From Haloferax denitrificans ATCC 35960 (GTDB lineage: Archaea; Halobacteriota; Halobacteria; Halobacteriales; Haloferacaceae): 64,000 bases of DNA. Where the stretch lies: positions 124,001 through 188,000 of the forward strand of contig NZ_AOLP01000004.1 of the NCBI RefSeq assembly GCF_000337795.1. The letters run 5' to 3'. Positions 8,568 to 17,861 of this stretch are shown here, one piece after another (position 1 is the stretch's first letter; the number at the start of each line of letters is the position of its first letter). The position numbers and the translations under genes are program-made. The notes under the pieces were generated by a model, which saw nothing but the letters and a program-made list of their open reading frames with translations, had not been told where the DNA came from and did no database searches.

Positions 8568-9718
8568 TGGCAACCAGCATCCACCTCGACACCGTCAGAA
8601 AGGAGTTTCGCACCCTCGGAAACACGCACGTCGCCGTCGACGACCTCAGCCTCGACATCCCCGAAGGCTCGTTTACGACCTTCGTCGGCCCCTCGGGTTG
8701 TGGAAAGACGACGACCCTGCGCATGTTGGCCGGACTGGAGACGCCCACCTCGGGCACCGTCTCGTTCGGCGACGAGGACGTGACCGACCTCCCGCCGCAG
8801 GAGCGCAACGTCTCGATGGTGTTCCAGTCCATCGCGCTCTACCCGCACATGTCCGTCCGCGAGAACATCGGCTACGGCCTGAAGATTCACGGCGTCCCGA
8901 AGGCAGAACGCGACGAGCGCATCGACGAGGCCGCCGAAGTCCTCCAAATCGAAGCGCAGTTGGAGAAGATGCCCGCCGAACTCTCCGGCGGCCAACAACA
9001 GCGCGTCGCCCTCGGCGGCGCGTTCGTGCAGGACCCCGACGTGCTGCTTCTGGACGAGCCGATGTCCGACCTCGACGCGAAGCTCAAGTCCGACCTCCGC
9101 GTCGAGATTCAGCGGCTCCACCAGGAACTCGACACCACCGTCGTCTACGTCACCCACGACCAGACCGAGGCGATGACGATGAGCGACCAGGTGGTCCTCC
9201 TGCGCGACGGCGAACTCGCGCAGGTCGACCCGCCGAAACAGCTGTTCGACTACCCGAACTCGGAGTACGTCGCGCAGTTCATCGGCATGCCCTCGACCAA
9301 CGTCGTCGACTGCGCGGTCGAGGAGCGAGACGGCGGGACCGCACTCGTCGGCCCCGGGTTCGCGCTTTCGCTCCCTGCCGGCGTCGACGTCTCGCCCGCC
9401 GGTCGCGTCAGACTCGGCATCAGGCCGCAGTATCTCGACGTGGGCTCCGCCGGGGCGTGTCGGCTCTCTGTCGACGTGGAAGTCGTCGAAACCCTCGGGA
9501 CCGAGTCCGTGGTCCACGGCCGCCTCGAAGACGGCACCCCCTTCGACGTGGTGAGCGACGCCGTCGACGACGCGGTCGCGGGCGACCGACTCGACGTGTC
9601 GTTCGACCTCGCCGACGCGTTCGTCTTCGGCGAGGACGGCGAGACGATTCTCTTCGGCTCCGAGCGGGCCGGCGAGCGCTCGTCGTCGCCCGCGGGGGCC
9701 GGGGGCGTCACTCCATGA
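8567..9718 (+). CDS. ABC ATPase, UgpC/MsmK/MalK type
   Basis: This 383-residue ATPase energises the importer. It shows Walker A GPSGCGKTT, Q-loop, signature LSGGQQQR, Walker B VLLLDEPMSDLD and H-loop VYVTHDQTEAMTM in the first 235 residues, then a C-terminal TOBE/OB regulatory domain (about 240-370) typical of carbohydrate importers. The ATG overlaps the preceding TAA. The frame is open far upstream, but that part antisenses or shadows the permease gene. Confidence 0.95.
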   Translation: MATSIHLDTVRKEFRTLGNTHVAVDDLSLDIPEGSFTTFVGPSGCGKTTTLRMLAGLETPTSGTVSFGDEDVTDLPPQERNVSMVFQSIALYPHMSVRENIGYGLKIHGVPKAERDERIDEAAEVLQIEAQLEKMPAELSGGQQQRVALGGAFVQDPDVLLLDEPMSDLDAKLKSDLRVEIQRLHQELDTTVVYVTHDQTEAMTMSDQVVLLRDGELAQVDPPKQLFDYPNSEYVAQFIGMPSTNVVDCAVEERDGGTALVGPGFALSLPAGVDVSPAGRVRLGIRPQYLDVGSAGACRLSVDVEVVETLGTESVVHGRLEDGTPFDVVSDAVDDAVAGDRLDVSFDLADAFVFGEDGETILFGSERAGERSSSPAGAGGVTP

Positions 9719-10983
9719 GCGGCGACAGCGCCGAGCGCGCCAAGAGCGCCGAAAGTGCCGAGACTACCGCGGACGCGACCGGCTCTGCGACCGCGTCGGC
9801 GACGTCCGGGCTCCCGCTCGACGGCGTGCGCGTGCTCGAACTCGGTCACATCATCGCCGGGCCGTTCTGTTCGATGCTCCTCGCCGACCTCGGCGCGGAC
9901 GTCATCAAGGTCGAACACCCGAAGGGCGGCGACCTCATCCGCGGGTCGTCGCCGGTCGGAAACAGCTCGTTCAACTACGTCAACCGGGACAAGCGGAGCA
10001 TCACGCTCGACCTCAAGTCCGACGCGGCGCTCGACGCGTTCTTCGACCTGCTCGACGAGACCGACGTGGTCGTCGAGAACTACGCGCCGGGCACCGCCGA
10101 GCGACTGGGCATCGGCTACGAGCAGTTGAAAGAGACGCATCCGGACCTCGTCTACTGCTCCATCAAGGGATTCAACCCCGGTCCCTACGAGTCGTACCCC
10201 GCGCTCGACCCCATCGCCGAGGCGCTGTCGGGGCTGATGAGCGTCACCGGTCACGAGGGGATGCCCCCGGTCCGGTCGGGCACGAGCATCGCCGATATGG
10301 CCGCGTCGTTCTACGGCGCGATAGCCGTCCTCGGGGCGCTGTACCGACGCGACCGGACCGGCGAGGGGTCGAAGGTGACCGCGCCGCTGTTCGAGTCCAC
10401 CGTCTCGATGATGGGCTACTGGCTCGCGTACACCGAAGCCTACGACGACGTGCCGGGGCCGATGGGCGCGTCGCACCCCAACTGGGCACCCTACGACGTG
10501 TTCGAGACGGCCGACGACGAGTGGGTGTTCATCGGTCCCTCCGGCGAGCGTCAATGGACGGCGCTCTGCGAGGCGCTCGGTCTCGACCTCCACGAGGACG
10601 AGCGGTTCAACACGCTCCCGGACCGCCGGGAGAACCTCGACGAACTCATGGACCTGCTCCGCGCCGAGTGCGAGACGCTTCCCGCGGCCGACCTCGTCGC
10701 CGGCCTGCGCGAGGTCGGCGTCCCCGTCGCCAAGGTGAACTCGATGGACGAGGTCGCCGCCGACCCCCACCTGCGGGCGACCGACTTCTTCACCGAGGTC
10801 GAGACCGCCGAGGGAACGTCGCGGTCCGTCAGCGTCCCGCGGTTCCCGGTCGTCGCCAGCGGCTTCGGCCGACCCGAATCGACCGACCCGCCGAAGCTCG
10901 GCGAACACACCGAGGCGATTCTCTCGTCGCTCGGCTACGACGACGCCGACATCGACGCGCTCCGGCGCGTGGGAGGGGTCTGA
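9715..10983 (+). CDS. CaiB/BaiF family (class III) CoA-transferase
   Basis: The 422-residue cytoplasmic enzyme moves CoA between carboxylic acids. After a low-complexity acidic N-tail of about 30 residues, family III features follow: LDGVRVLELGHIIAGPFCSM, LADLGADVIKVEHPKGGD, an NRDKRSITLDL segment, and the Asp of NSSFNYVNRDK/ENYAPGT region expected to carry catalysis. It overlaps the ATPase gene by four bases, so the imported compound probably becomes or serves as a CoA-activated acid (inference). Donor and acceptor are not predictable. Confidence 0.9.
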   Translation: MSGDSAERAKSAESAETTADATGSATASATSGLPLDGVRVLELGHIIAGPFCSMLLADLGADVIKVEHPKGGDLIRGSSPVGNSSFNYVNRDKRSITLDLKSDAALDAFFDLLDETDVVVENYAPGTAERLGIGYEQLKETHPDLVYCSIKGFNPGPYESYPALDPIAEALSGLMSVTGHEGMPPVRSGTSIADMAASFYGAIAVLGALYRRDRTGEGSKVTAPLFESTVSMMGYWLAYTEAYDDVPGPMGASHPNWAPYDVFETADDEWVFIGPSGERQWTALCEALGLDLHEDERFNTLPDRRENLDELMDLLRAECETLPAADLVAGLREVGVPVAKVNSMDEVAADPHLRATDFFTEVETAEGTSRSVSVPRFPVVASGFGRPESTDPPKLGEHTEAILSSLGYDDADIDALRRVGGV

Positions 10984-12072
10984 ATGGCGGCCGCGGAGCC
11001 GGTCCTCCTCGACGTGACCTGCCGCGAGGGCGAACAGCGCCCCGGCGCGTCCTACACGACGGGCCAGAAAGTCGCGGCCGTCCGCGCCCTCGACGACCTC
11101 GGCGTCGACTACGTGCAGGTCGGCTTCCCGATTGCGGGCGCACAGACCGGCGAGGTCTGTGACGCCGTCGACGTGGAGACGAAGCTCACGGGCATCGCCC
11201 GCGCCGTTCCCAAGGACGTCGAGGCCGCGGTCGACGCCGGCGTCGACGTCATCGACGTGTTCGCGCCGACCAGCGAGCGCCAGCGGACCGGACTGCTCGG
11301 GAAAGACGAGGACGAACTGCGCTCGCTCGTCTGCGAGACGGTCGATGCCGCGATCGAGACCGGGCTTGAGGTCCACTTCACCGCGATGGACGGCTTCCGG
11401 ACCAACCCCGCGTTCCTCGGCGACCTGTTCGGCTCGATAGACGCGACGTACCTCACTATCGCGGACACCGTGGGCTCGAAGACGCCGTTCGAGGTGTCGT
11501 CGTTCCTCCACGACCTCGACGCCGACCCGACCCGCCTCGGGGTCCACTTCCACGACGACCTCGGCGTCGCCACGGCCAACGCGCTCACCGCGGTCGCTCA
11601 CGACGTGCAGAAGGTGGACGTATCGGTCGCCGGTATCGGCGAGCGCGCCGGCAACGTCCCCGTCGAGGAGTTCGTCGTCGCGGCCGAGACGAGCCGGGCC
11701 GTGAACCGCCCCGCGCTCGACCCCTCGACGCTCATCCCCCGGGCGAACGACGTGCTGACGGCGCTCGGGGAGTCGGTGCCGGCGGAGAAATCGGTGCTCG
11801 GCGCGGACGTGTTCTCTCACGAGTCCGGGCTCCACACGGCGGCGATGCTCGACGACCCGGCGACGTTCGAGCCGTTCGACCCGGCCGTCTTCGGTGGGTC
11901 GCGAACGCTCTACTTCGGCCCGCAGAGCGGGACCGGCGCGGCCCGACGGCTCTTGGAGCGGGTCGGCGACGACCCCGACGAAACGAAGGTCGCAGCGCTC
12001 GTCGAGACGCTCCGGTCGCTTGACGAACCGGTACCGACCGACGAGGCGCTGGACATCGCCCGGCGGCTCTGA
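10984..12072 (+). CDS. LeuA/homocitrate-synthase-like or HMG-CoA-lyase-like enzyme
   Basis: The 362-residue TIM-barrel enzyme belongs to the DRE/HMGL superfamily. Visible motifs are LDVTCREGEQRPG, HFHDDLGVATAN (metal-binding His pair) and GIGERAGNVPVEE, plus the helical lid motif SHESGLHTAAML. It lacks the C-terminal allosteric domain of 2-isopropylmalate synthase (about 500 residues), so it resembles homocitrate or re-citrate synthases. Its ATG directly abuts the CoA-transferase stop. Claisen condensation of acetyl-CoA with a 2-oxoacid, or the reverse cleavage, would fit the CoA-transferase neighbour. Leucine biosynthesis seems unlikely in this context. Confidence 0.85.
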   Translation: MAAAEPVLLDVTCREGEQRPGASYTTGQKVAAVRALDDLGVDYVQVGFPIAGAQTGEVCDAVDVETKLTGIARAVPKDVEAAVDAGVDVIDVFAPTSERQRTGLLGKDEDELRSLVCETVDAAIETGLEVHFTAMDGFRTNPAFLGDLFGSIDATYLTIADTVGSKTPFEVSSFLHDLDADPTRLGVHFHDDLGVATANALTAVAHDVQKVDVSVAGIGERAGNVPVEEFVVAAETSRAVNRPALDPSTLIPRANDVLTALGESVPAEKSVLGADVFSHESGLHTAAMLDDPATFEPFDPAVFGGSRTLYFGPQSGTGAARRLLERVGDDPDETKVAALVETLRSLDEPVPTDEALDIARRL

Positions 12073-12135
12073 ATCGGCGCTGTCTCACCGCCCAGTCGGT
12101 GCTCGGTCGGCGCTGATCCGGCACCGAATCGGCGT

Positions 12136-12855
12136 TCAGTACTCGGTCCCTTTTCTCGCGCGCTGGCCGGCGTCGATGGGGTGTTTCTCTTTTCGGACGT
12201 TGGTCACGAGGTCCGCGGCGTCGTAGATGTAGGTCGGTTCGTCGTGGCTCCCGGTCAACACGAGTTCGAGGTTCTCGGGCTTTCGCTCCACGAGGTCGAG
12301 CACGTCGGCCTCGTCGAGCAGTCCCATCGCCACCGCGTAGAGGAGTTCGTCGATGATGAGGAGGTGGACGCCGTCCTCCGGCGGGCCGTCGAGGTCGAGC
12401 GGTTCCGAGAGGTCGGCGTCGGACGCGGCGTCGACGAGTTCGCGCGCCCGGTCGAGGCCGGCGGCGACCTGCGCCTCGTGGTCGGCGTCGTCGCTCCCGT
12501 CGGCCATCCCGGCCCAGCCGTAGTGACCGAGGTTCTCGAAGGAGAACCCGGGCATCGCCGCGATGGCGTTGTACTCCCCGCGGACGGCCTCGACGGAGTC
12601 CGCGCCGCCCTTCAGGAACTGGAGCATATGGACGCGGTAGCCGTGGCCGGCGGCGCGGAAGCCCATGCCCATCGCGGCCGTGGTCTTCCCCTTGCCGTCG
12701 CCCCACCACACCTGCACGAGGCCGAAGTCGTCGGGCGCGGCGGGTTCGATGGCGGCCGCTTCGGGGCGGACGCCGCGACCCGGTGTGTTCGACCGGACCG
12801 AGTCGGGGGTGGTCTCGTCGCCTGTCTCGTGGGTTCCGTCGGGTTCGTCGGTCAT
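12136..12855 (-). CDS. cobO: Cob(I)yrinic acid a,c-diamide adenosyltransferase
   Basis: This 239-residue CobA/CobO/BtuR enzyme transfers the 5-deoxyadenosyl group from ATP to reduced corrinoid. It has the altered P-loop GDGKGKTTAAMGMGFRAAG and the family blocks VHMLQFLKGG and LLIIDELLYA. An acidic tail of about 45 residues precedes the domain. It lies 165 bp downstream of cbiA on the same strand, consistent with a late cobalamin block. Confidence 0.93.
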   Translation of the reverse strand: MTDEPDGTHETGDETTPDSVRSNTPGRGVRPEAAAIEPAAPDDFGLVQVWWGDGKGKTTAAMGMGFRAAGHGYRVHMLQFLKGGADSVEAVRGEYNAIAAMPGFSFENLGHYGWAGMADGSDDADHEAQVAAGLDRARELVDAASDADLSEPLDLDGPPEDGVHLLIIDELLYAVAMGLLDEADVLDLVERKPENLELVLTGSHDEPTYIYDAADLVTNVRKEKHPIDAGQRARKGTEY

Positions 12856-13020
12856 CGTAGTGGGTTCGAAGTCGGTGTCGCAGTCGGGTCGGCGCGGACC
12901 GCACCGGTCCGTTCCGCCCCGCGTTGGTCTGTCGTCGGTCGGTGCTTGTCGCGGCTTCGTATATAGGAGTTCGCCGCTTGCGCGCTCTTGTGGCTTTGCG
13001 TCCTCGCGCCCTCGTCGCGC

Positions 13021-14349
13021 TCAGTCAGTCAGCCGCGAGACGAAGCGGTCGAACGCCCCGCTCTCGGGGTGGACGTGGGCGTAGGTGCCGAGGGTTCGGT
13101 ACTCGGTGAGACCCTCGCGGCCGTCGATGCCGGTCCCGCGCTCCACGTCGAAGGCGAACCGGGCGTCCGTCGCCGGGTCCGCCGACGAGTAGTGGAACTC
13201 GTGGCCGCGGAGCGTCTCGCCCGCGTCGGCTGTCAGCGTCCCGTCGGTCGCGCTGAGTTCGACGTGGTCGAGCGCCTGATAGCGCTCTTGCATCGTCACG
13301 TCGGCGGGGAGGACACCCGCCATCGCGTGGGTGTCGCCGTCGGTCGTCGTCAGCGACTCGGCGAGCGCCATGAGGCCGCCGCACTCGCCGAACACCGGGA
13401 GGCCGTCGGCCGCGCGGTCGGCGAGCGCGGAGAGCGTCGGCGACGACGCGAGGTCCGCGGCGAACCGCTCGGGGTAGCCGCCGGGGAGGTAGACGCCGTC
13501 GCAGTCCGGGAGGCCGTCGCCGGCGACCGGCGAGAAGTACGAGACGGTCCCGAGCGTCTCCAACCGCTCCAGCGTCGAGGGGTAGACGAAACAGAACGCC
13601 TCGTCGCGGGCGACGGCGACCGTCGGACCGCCCGAATCCGTAGCTTGGGCTGGCTCGGCTCGAATGCCCGCGTCGAACGCCTCGGCGTCCCAGTCGGGTT
13701 CCCGTGCCACTTCCGCGAGCGCGTCGGCGCGAATCCCGTCGGCCGCGGCGTCGAGCGCCTCGTCGGACAGGGGGGCCTCGTCGCCGAGGTGGAGGCCGAG
13801 GTGGCGCTCGGGGATTTCGAGGTCGTCGCTCGGCGGGATTCGACCGAGATACGGCAGTTCCTCGGGGAGCGCGTCGCGGATGCCCTCGGCGTGGCGGCCG
13901 CCGTGGGCGCGGGAGGCGATGACGCCGGCCACGTCGGCGTCGATGCCCATCCGGTCCGCGTAGGTCCGAAAGCCGTAGGCCGTCGCCGCGACGCTTTGCA
14001 TCCCGGCTCTCGCGTCCGCGACGAGGACGACGGGGAGGTCGAGGAGGGCGGCGACGCGCGCGGTCGAGGTGTCGCCGTCGTACAGGCCCATCATGCCCTC
14101 GACGACGCAGATGTCGCCCTCGCCGCGGGCGTAGGTCCGGCGCATGCCGTCGTCGCCTTCGAGCCACGGGTCGAGACTCCGCGACGGTTTCCCGACGACT
14201 GCGGCGTGGTGCGAGGGGTCGATGAAGTCGGGGCCGGCCTTGGCGGGTTGGACCTCGTACCCCTCGCGTTCGAGCGCGCGGCACACCGCGAGCGTCGTGA
14301 CCGTCTTCCCGACGCCGGAGGCCGTGCCGGCGACGACGACGCCTCTCAT
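13021..14349 (-). CDS. cbiA: Cobyrinic acid a,c-diamide synthase
   Basis: The 442-residue CbiA/CobB enzyme amidates the a and c side chains of cobyrinate using glutamine and ATP. The N-terminal dethiobiotin-synthetase-like domain has GTASGVGKTVTTLAVCRAL, and the C-terminal class I glutaminase has the nucleophile Cys in VFGECGGLMALAE, with the partner His in the LRGHEFHYS block. Length matches the family. It precedes cobO. Confidence 0.94.
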   Translation of the reverse strand: MRGVVVAGTASGVGKTVTTLAVCRALEREGYEVQPAKAGPDFIDPSHHAAVVGKPSRSLDPWLEGDDGMRRTYARGEGDICVVEGMMGLYDGDTSTARVAALLDLPVVLVADARAGMQSVAATAYGFRTYADRMGIDADVAGVIASRAHGGRHAEGIRDALPEELPYLGRIPPSDDLEIPERHLGLHLGDEAPLSDEALDAAADGIRADALAEVAREPDWDAEAFDAGIRAEPAQATDSGGPTVAVARDEAFCFVYPSTLERLETLGTVSYFSPVAGDGLPDCDGVYLPGGYPERFAADLASSPTLSALADRAADGLPVFGECGGLMALAESLTTTDGDTHAMAGVLPADVTMQERYQALDHVELSATDGTLTADAGETLRGHEFHYSSADPATDARFAFDVERGTGIDGREGLTEYRTLGTYAHVHPESGAFDRFVSRLTD

Positions 14350-14510
14350 CTCGCCACCGCGGTCCGCGTCGCGGACGGCGCGTCCGTCGGGTCGCTCGCG
14401 AGTCGAGACGGGTGTTCGGCAGTCATGTCAACAAGTGCGTTTTCAGTAGTCAAAGTTGTATTGGGTTCGGCCGGGTCGCCGCCGGCACCGTTCGGCGACT
14501 CGCGTCTCGC

Positions 14511-15521
14511 TCAGTTCCAGAGGTCGTACATGTCGTCTTCGACGCCGTCGGCGTGGTGGGTTCCGTCGTAGACGACGCCCGGGGCCGGCGCGCTCGAATC
14601 CGCGCCACCGCTCGCGTTCGTTCCGTCTCCCGCCGCTTCGACGGTTCCGACGACCGTCGCCTCGATACCCTCGGCGTCGAGCGCGTCGAGCGCGTCGTCG
14701 GCCTCGTCCTCGGGGACCGCCGCGAGGAGCGCGCCGGAGCCGAGAATCCGCATCGGGTCGACGCCCATCGCGTCGCAGAGCGCCCGCGTCTCGGGGCGGA
14801 CGGGCACGTCGTCGCCGTCGACCTCGATGCGGACCTCGGAGGCGCAGGCGAGTTCGACCAGTCCGTTGAGGACGCCGCCCTCGGTCGGGTCGTGCATCGC
14901 GGTCGCGACCGGCGCGAGCACCGCCGACTCGGGGAGGACGCTGATGTCGTCGAAGAAGCCCGCGGCGCGGTCGACCGTCTCGGCGTCGACGCCCGCCGCG
15001 TCGAGGTCGGCGCGGAAGTCGGTGGCGAGGACCGCGGTGCCCTCGACGCCGGCTCCTTTGGTGAGAATCACCGCGTCGCCGGGTTCCGCGCCGCTCGTCG
15101 GGACGTACCGGTCGGTCGGTCCCATGCAGGTGAGAGAAAGGAGCGGCCGCGAGAGCCCGGCGACCGTTTCGGTGTGGCCGCCGATGATGCTGATACCGAG
15201 TCTGCTGGCCTCCGAGTCGAGCTGTGCGGTGATGTCGTCGAGGAGGTCCACGTCCGGTTCGGGGAGAAGGACGGTGCTCACGAGCCACTCGGGGACGCCC
15301 CCGCAGGCGGCCACGTCGTTGCTGGCGATGGCGACGCCGAGCGTGCCGATGCGCTCGGCGGCGAGCGAGATGGGGTCGGTGCTGACGACCATCGTCCCCT
15401 CGCCGGTGGCGACGGCGGCGGCGTCCTCGCCGTAGCCGGCCCCGACGAGCAGGTCGTCGTTGGGTGCCCCCGTCCGCGAGAAGACGTAGCGGTCGAGGTC
15501 CGCAGGTGAGAGTTTGCCCAT
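14511..15521 (-). CDS. AIR-synthase-like (HypE/ThiL-related) protein
   Basis: This 336-residue protein belongs to the PurM/AIR synthase superfamily of ATP-dependent enzymes. It shows GAGYGEDAAAVATGEGTMVV near the N-terminus, VSTDPIS, a FGVPEWL-like CGGVPEWLV segment, GGHTE and a Gly-rich C-terminal lobe. It most resembles archaeal HypE-related proteins annotated as AIR synthase-related; no hydrogenase genes are nearby, so a HypE role is doubtful. ATG at 15521 starts MGKLSPADLDRYV. It is divergent from the aminotransferase gene. Confidence 0.75.
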   Translation of the reverse strand: MGKLSPADLDRYVFSRTGAPNDDLLVGAGYGEDAAAVATGEGTMVVSTDPISLAAERIGTLGVAIASNDVAACGGVPEWLVSTVLLPEPDVDLLDDITAQLDSEASRLGISIIGGHTETVAGLSRPLLSLTCMGPTDRYVPTSGAEPGDAVILTKGAGVEGTAVLATDFRADLDAAGVDAETVDRAAGFFDDISVLPESAVLAPVATAMHDPTEGGVLNGLVELACASEVRIEVDGDDVPVRPETRALCDAMGVDPMRILGSGALLAAVPEDEADDALDALDAEGIEATVVGTVEAAGDGTNASGGADSSAPAPGVVYDGTHHADGVEDDMYDLWN

Positions 15522-15639
15522 ACACGTGGCTGACGGCGAGGGCGCTTTTGTGCCTTCCCGTCCGCCGCCGGCGCGGACGGTCGCACCCCTCGGCCGCGGA
15601 TGCCGTACTGCTAAGACGCTCTGTTCGCAACGGCAATCC

Positions 15640-16686
15640 ATGCTGATGACACCCGGCCCCACGGCCGTCCCGCCGCGGGTCCGCGACCGACTGAGCGACC
15701 CGATGCCGAACCCAGACATCGAGCAGTCCTTCTTCGACACCTACGACGGGGTCTGCGAGAAACTCGGGCGCGTCTACGACACCGACGACGACGTGGTCGT
15801 CATGGGCGGCGAGGGAATCCTCGGCCTCGAAGCCGCCATCGCCTCCACGGTCGCCCCCGGCGACGACGTGCTCTGCGTCTCGAACGGCCTCTACGGCGAC
15901 GGCTTCGCCGACTTCGTCGAGAGCTACGGCGGCGAGCCGACGCTCGTCGGTGCCGACTACACCGACCCGCTCGACGTGGCCGGCGTCGAAGCCGCGCTCG
16001 ACGACGGCGAGTTCGACGTCGCCACGATGGTCCACTGCGAGACGCCGACGGGCACGCTCAACGACATCGCGCCGGTGCTCGAACTCTGCCACGACCACGG
16101 CGTGCTGACTATCGTCGACGCCGTCTCCTCGCTCGGCGGGACGCCCGTCCCGAGCGAGCACATCGACATCAACCTCGGCGCGTCCCAGAAGGCGTTTAGC
16201 TCGCCGCCGGGGCTGACGACGGCCGCCGTCAGCGACCGCGCGTGGGAGGTCGTCGAGGAGCGCGACCCCGACTCCCTCTACACGAACCTCCTCCCGTGGC
16301 GCGACACGAGCGAGGGCTTCCCGTACACCCACCTCGGCGCGAACGTCGCCGCCCTCGACGAGTCGCTGTCGATGCTCCTCGAAGAGGGACTCGACGCCGT
16401 CTACGAGCGCCACGAGGCGGCCGCCGCGCACTGCCGCGAGCGCGGGGCCGACCTCGGTCTCGACCGCTACCCCGACGCCGACCGGAGCGCCCCGACGGTG
16501 ACGGCGTTCCACCTCCCCGGCGAGGCGAAACGCGTCCAATCGGAACTCGAAGCCGACCACGACATCGTCCTCGCCACCGGGCTCGCCGACCTCGCCGACG
16601 ATATCCTGCGCGTCGGCCACATGGGCTACAACGCCGACGTGGAGAAGGTCGACCGCGTGATGGACGCGCTCTCGTCCGTCGTCTGA
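15640..16686 (+). CDS. Class V aminotransferase (alanine-glyoxylate/serine-pyruvate type)
   Basis: The 348-residue PLP enzyme begins MLMTPGPTAVPPRV, the family start. It has IVDAVSSLGG (Asp binding the pyridine nitrogen) and GASQKAFSSPPGL, where Lys is the Schiff-base residue. The C-terminal small domain ends LRVGHMGYNADVEKV. It probably transaminates glyoxylate or pyruvate with a small amino acid donor. It is monocistronic, and the 119-bp gap to the divergent AIR-like gene holds both promoters. Confidence 0.9.
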   Translation: MLMTPGPTAVPPRVRDRLSDPMPNPDIEQSFFDTYDGVCEKLGRVYDTDDDVVVMGGEGILGLEAAIASTVAPGDDVLCVSNGLYGDGFADFVESYGGEPTLVGADYTDPLDVAGVEAALDDGEFDVATMVHCETPTGTLNDIAPVLELCHDHGVLTIVDAVSSLGGTPVPSEHIDINLGASQKAFSSPPGLTTAAVSDRAWEVVEERDPDSLYTNLLPWRDTSEGFPYTHLGANVAALDESLSMLLEEGLDAVYERHEAAAAHCRERGADLGLDRYPDADRSAPTVTAFHLPGEAKRVQSELEADHDIVLATGLADLADDILRVGHMGYNADVEKVDRVMDALSSVV

Positions 16687-16706
16687 GACCGGCATCTCGT
16701 CTACGT

Positions 16707-16794
16707 CCGACCGGCGTTCCATCTGCGGCTGACTGGCGTTCCGTCTGCGGCTGACTGGCGTTCCGTCTGCGGCCGACCGGCGTTCCGTCTGCGG
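16707..16794. repeat. Four tandem copies of a 22-bp unit
   Basis: Units start at 16707, 16729, 16751 and 16773, consensus C(C/T)GAC(C/T)GGCGTTCC then (A/G)TCTGCGG. Units two and three are identical; a degraded fifth unit precedes at 16685. The array fills the gap after the aminotransferase gene. No spacers, so it is a minisatellite rather than CRISPR. Confidence 0.9.
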
Positions 16795-16847
16795 CCGGCC
16801 GCCGTCTGGGCTGTCAACGCTTTTGCCCGACGCCGACGACAGTCCCG

Positions 16848-17489
16848 ATGAGAACAACCGTGACCGAGACGAGCGATTCGGCGGGAGGGCGACGGCGGCG
16901 ACCGGACGACGGAATCAGATACGCAATCGTCGCCGTGTTCCTGACGGGACTCCGCCGCCGTAACCCGGCCGCGATGGTGAACGCCGCGTTCGCGCTCGCG
17001 GGCACGTACCTCCCCGACGCCTTCGAGCGACTGGTCGGAGTCGAGTTCCGCCCGTGGCAACGCGTCTACGTCGAGTCGGCCATGCTGACCCACTCGGTCG
17101 GGATGCTCGGTCCCTACGACGACGTGTGGTGGTGGGACCACCTGACTCACGCCCACTCCGCGACGATTCTCGGCGGGGTCGTTCACGTGCTCTCCCGTCG
17201 CCGCGGCCGCGACCCCTCGACCCGTGTGCTCGCGGTCGTCGTCTGCGCCGGTGTGCTTTGGGAACTCGCCGAGTACGCCATCCACCGCGGGGCCGACGCG
17301 CTCGGTATCAACCCCGTGCTCGTCTCCTACGGCCGAACCGACACCGCGCTCGACCTCCTGTTTAACCTCGTCGGCGCGGCGCTCGTCGTCCTGTTCGGCG
17401 ACCGCGCCCTGACGAATCTCGTCCCACCGACGGAGGCGGAGGAGGAAACGGGTTCGGGACCCCCCGACTCGGTCCCGCGCGGTCGATAG
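16848..17489 (+). CDS. Integral membrane protein (DUF2238/YjdF-like)
   Basis: The 213-residue protein has four or five hydrophobic segments and the notable stretch DDVWWWDHLTHAHSATILGG, with several His and Trp near the membrane face, then VLWELAEYAIHRG and DTALDLLFNLVGA. This His/Glu/Asp pattern resembles DUF2238 (YjdF-like) membrane proteins. The function is unknown. Basic residues at about 15-20 precede the first span. Confidence 0.7.
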   Translation: MRTTVTETSDSAGGRRRRPDDGIRYAIVAVFLTGLRRRNPAAMVNAAFALAGTYLPDAFERLVGVEFRPWQRVYVESAMLTHSVGMLGPYDDVWWWDHLTHAHSATILGGVVHVLSRRRGRDPSTRVLAVVVCAGVLWELAEYAIHRGADALGINPVLVSYGRTDTALDLLFNLVGAALVVLFGDRALTNLVPPTEAEEETGSGPPDSVPRGR

Positions 17490-17627
17490 CGGGCGGGTCA
17501 ACTGGTCGCGTCGCAAGCGGAAACTGATCCGGCACTCCCGTCGTGTCAATAAACTAGTAGCCAACTGCCCGAAAATCCACCATGTGATTTCGTGATGATG
17601 GGGTGGTCCCGACGGAGCGTCGGGTGA

Positions 17628-17861
17628 CGAGACAGTACGAGTGATTCAAGCCGCACAGCGGACCCACGCGGCGATGGAGAACGGACAACGACCCGGCGCA
17701 GAGTGCTTCAGGGACTCGGCGCTGTCGGGCTCGGCAGTTCCTTCGCAGGGCTCGGTACGGCACGCTCTGGTGCGGGCGCATCTCCATCAACAACCACGCC
17801 AGTAGTATCAGCTAGCTGTTTAAATCATCGAAGTATCGTACTTATTATGATTTCTTCATAG
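17628..17861 (+). pseudogene. Beheaded Tat signal fragment of a lost secreted protein
   Basis: The frame open from 17628 to TAG at 17859-17861 has no ATG or GTG start, yet encodes TTTRRRVLQGLGAVGLGSSF followed by a Ser/Thr-rich linker, a textbook haloarchaeal twin-arginine signal. The coding sense is lost after about 45 more residues. The likely history is truncation of a secreted protein gene by the mobile element next door. Which protein it was cannot be told. Confidence 0.6.

Noticed and set aside
9250-11835. Minus-strand open frame of 861 codons
   Set aside because: Antisense to the CoA-transferase and LeuA-like genes, no domain, Arg/His-rich composition.
16685-16800. Possible CRISPR array
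   Set aside because: Repeats are directly tandem with no spacers and no cas genes are present.
14443-16857. Minus-strand open frame of 804 codons
   Set aside because: Spans two real genes on both strands, no conserved motif; GC shadow.
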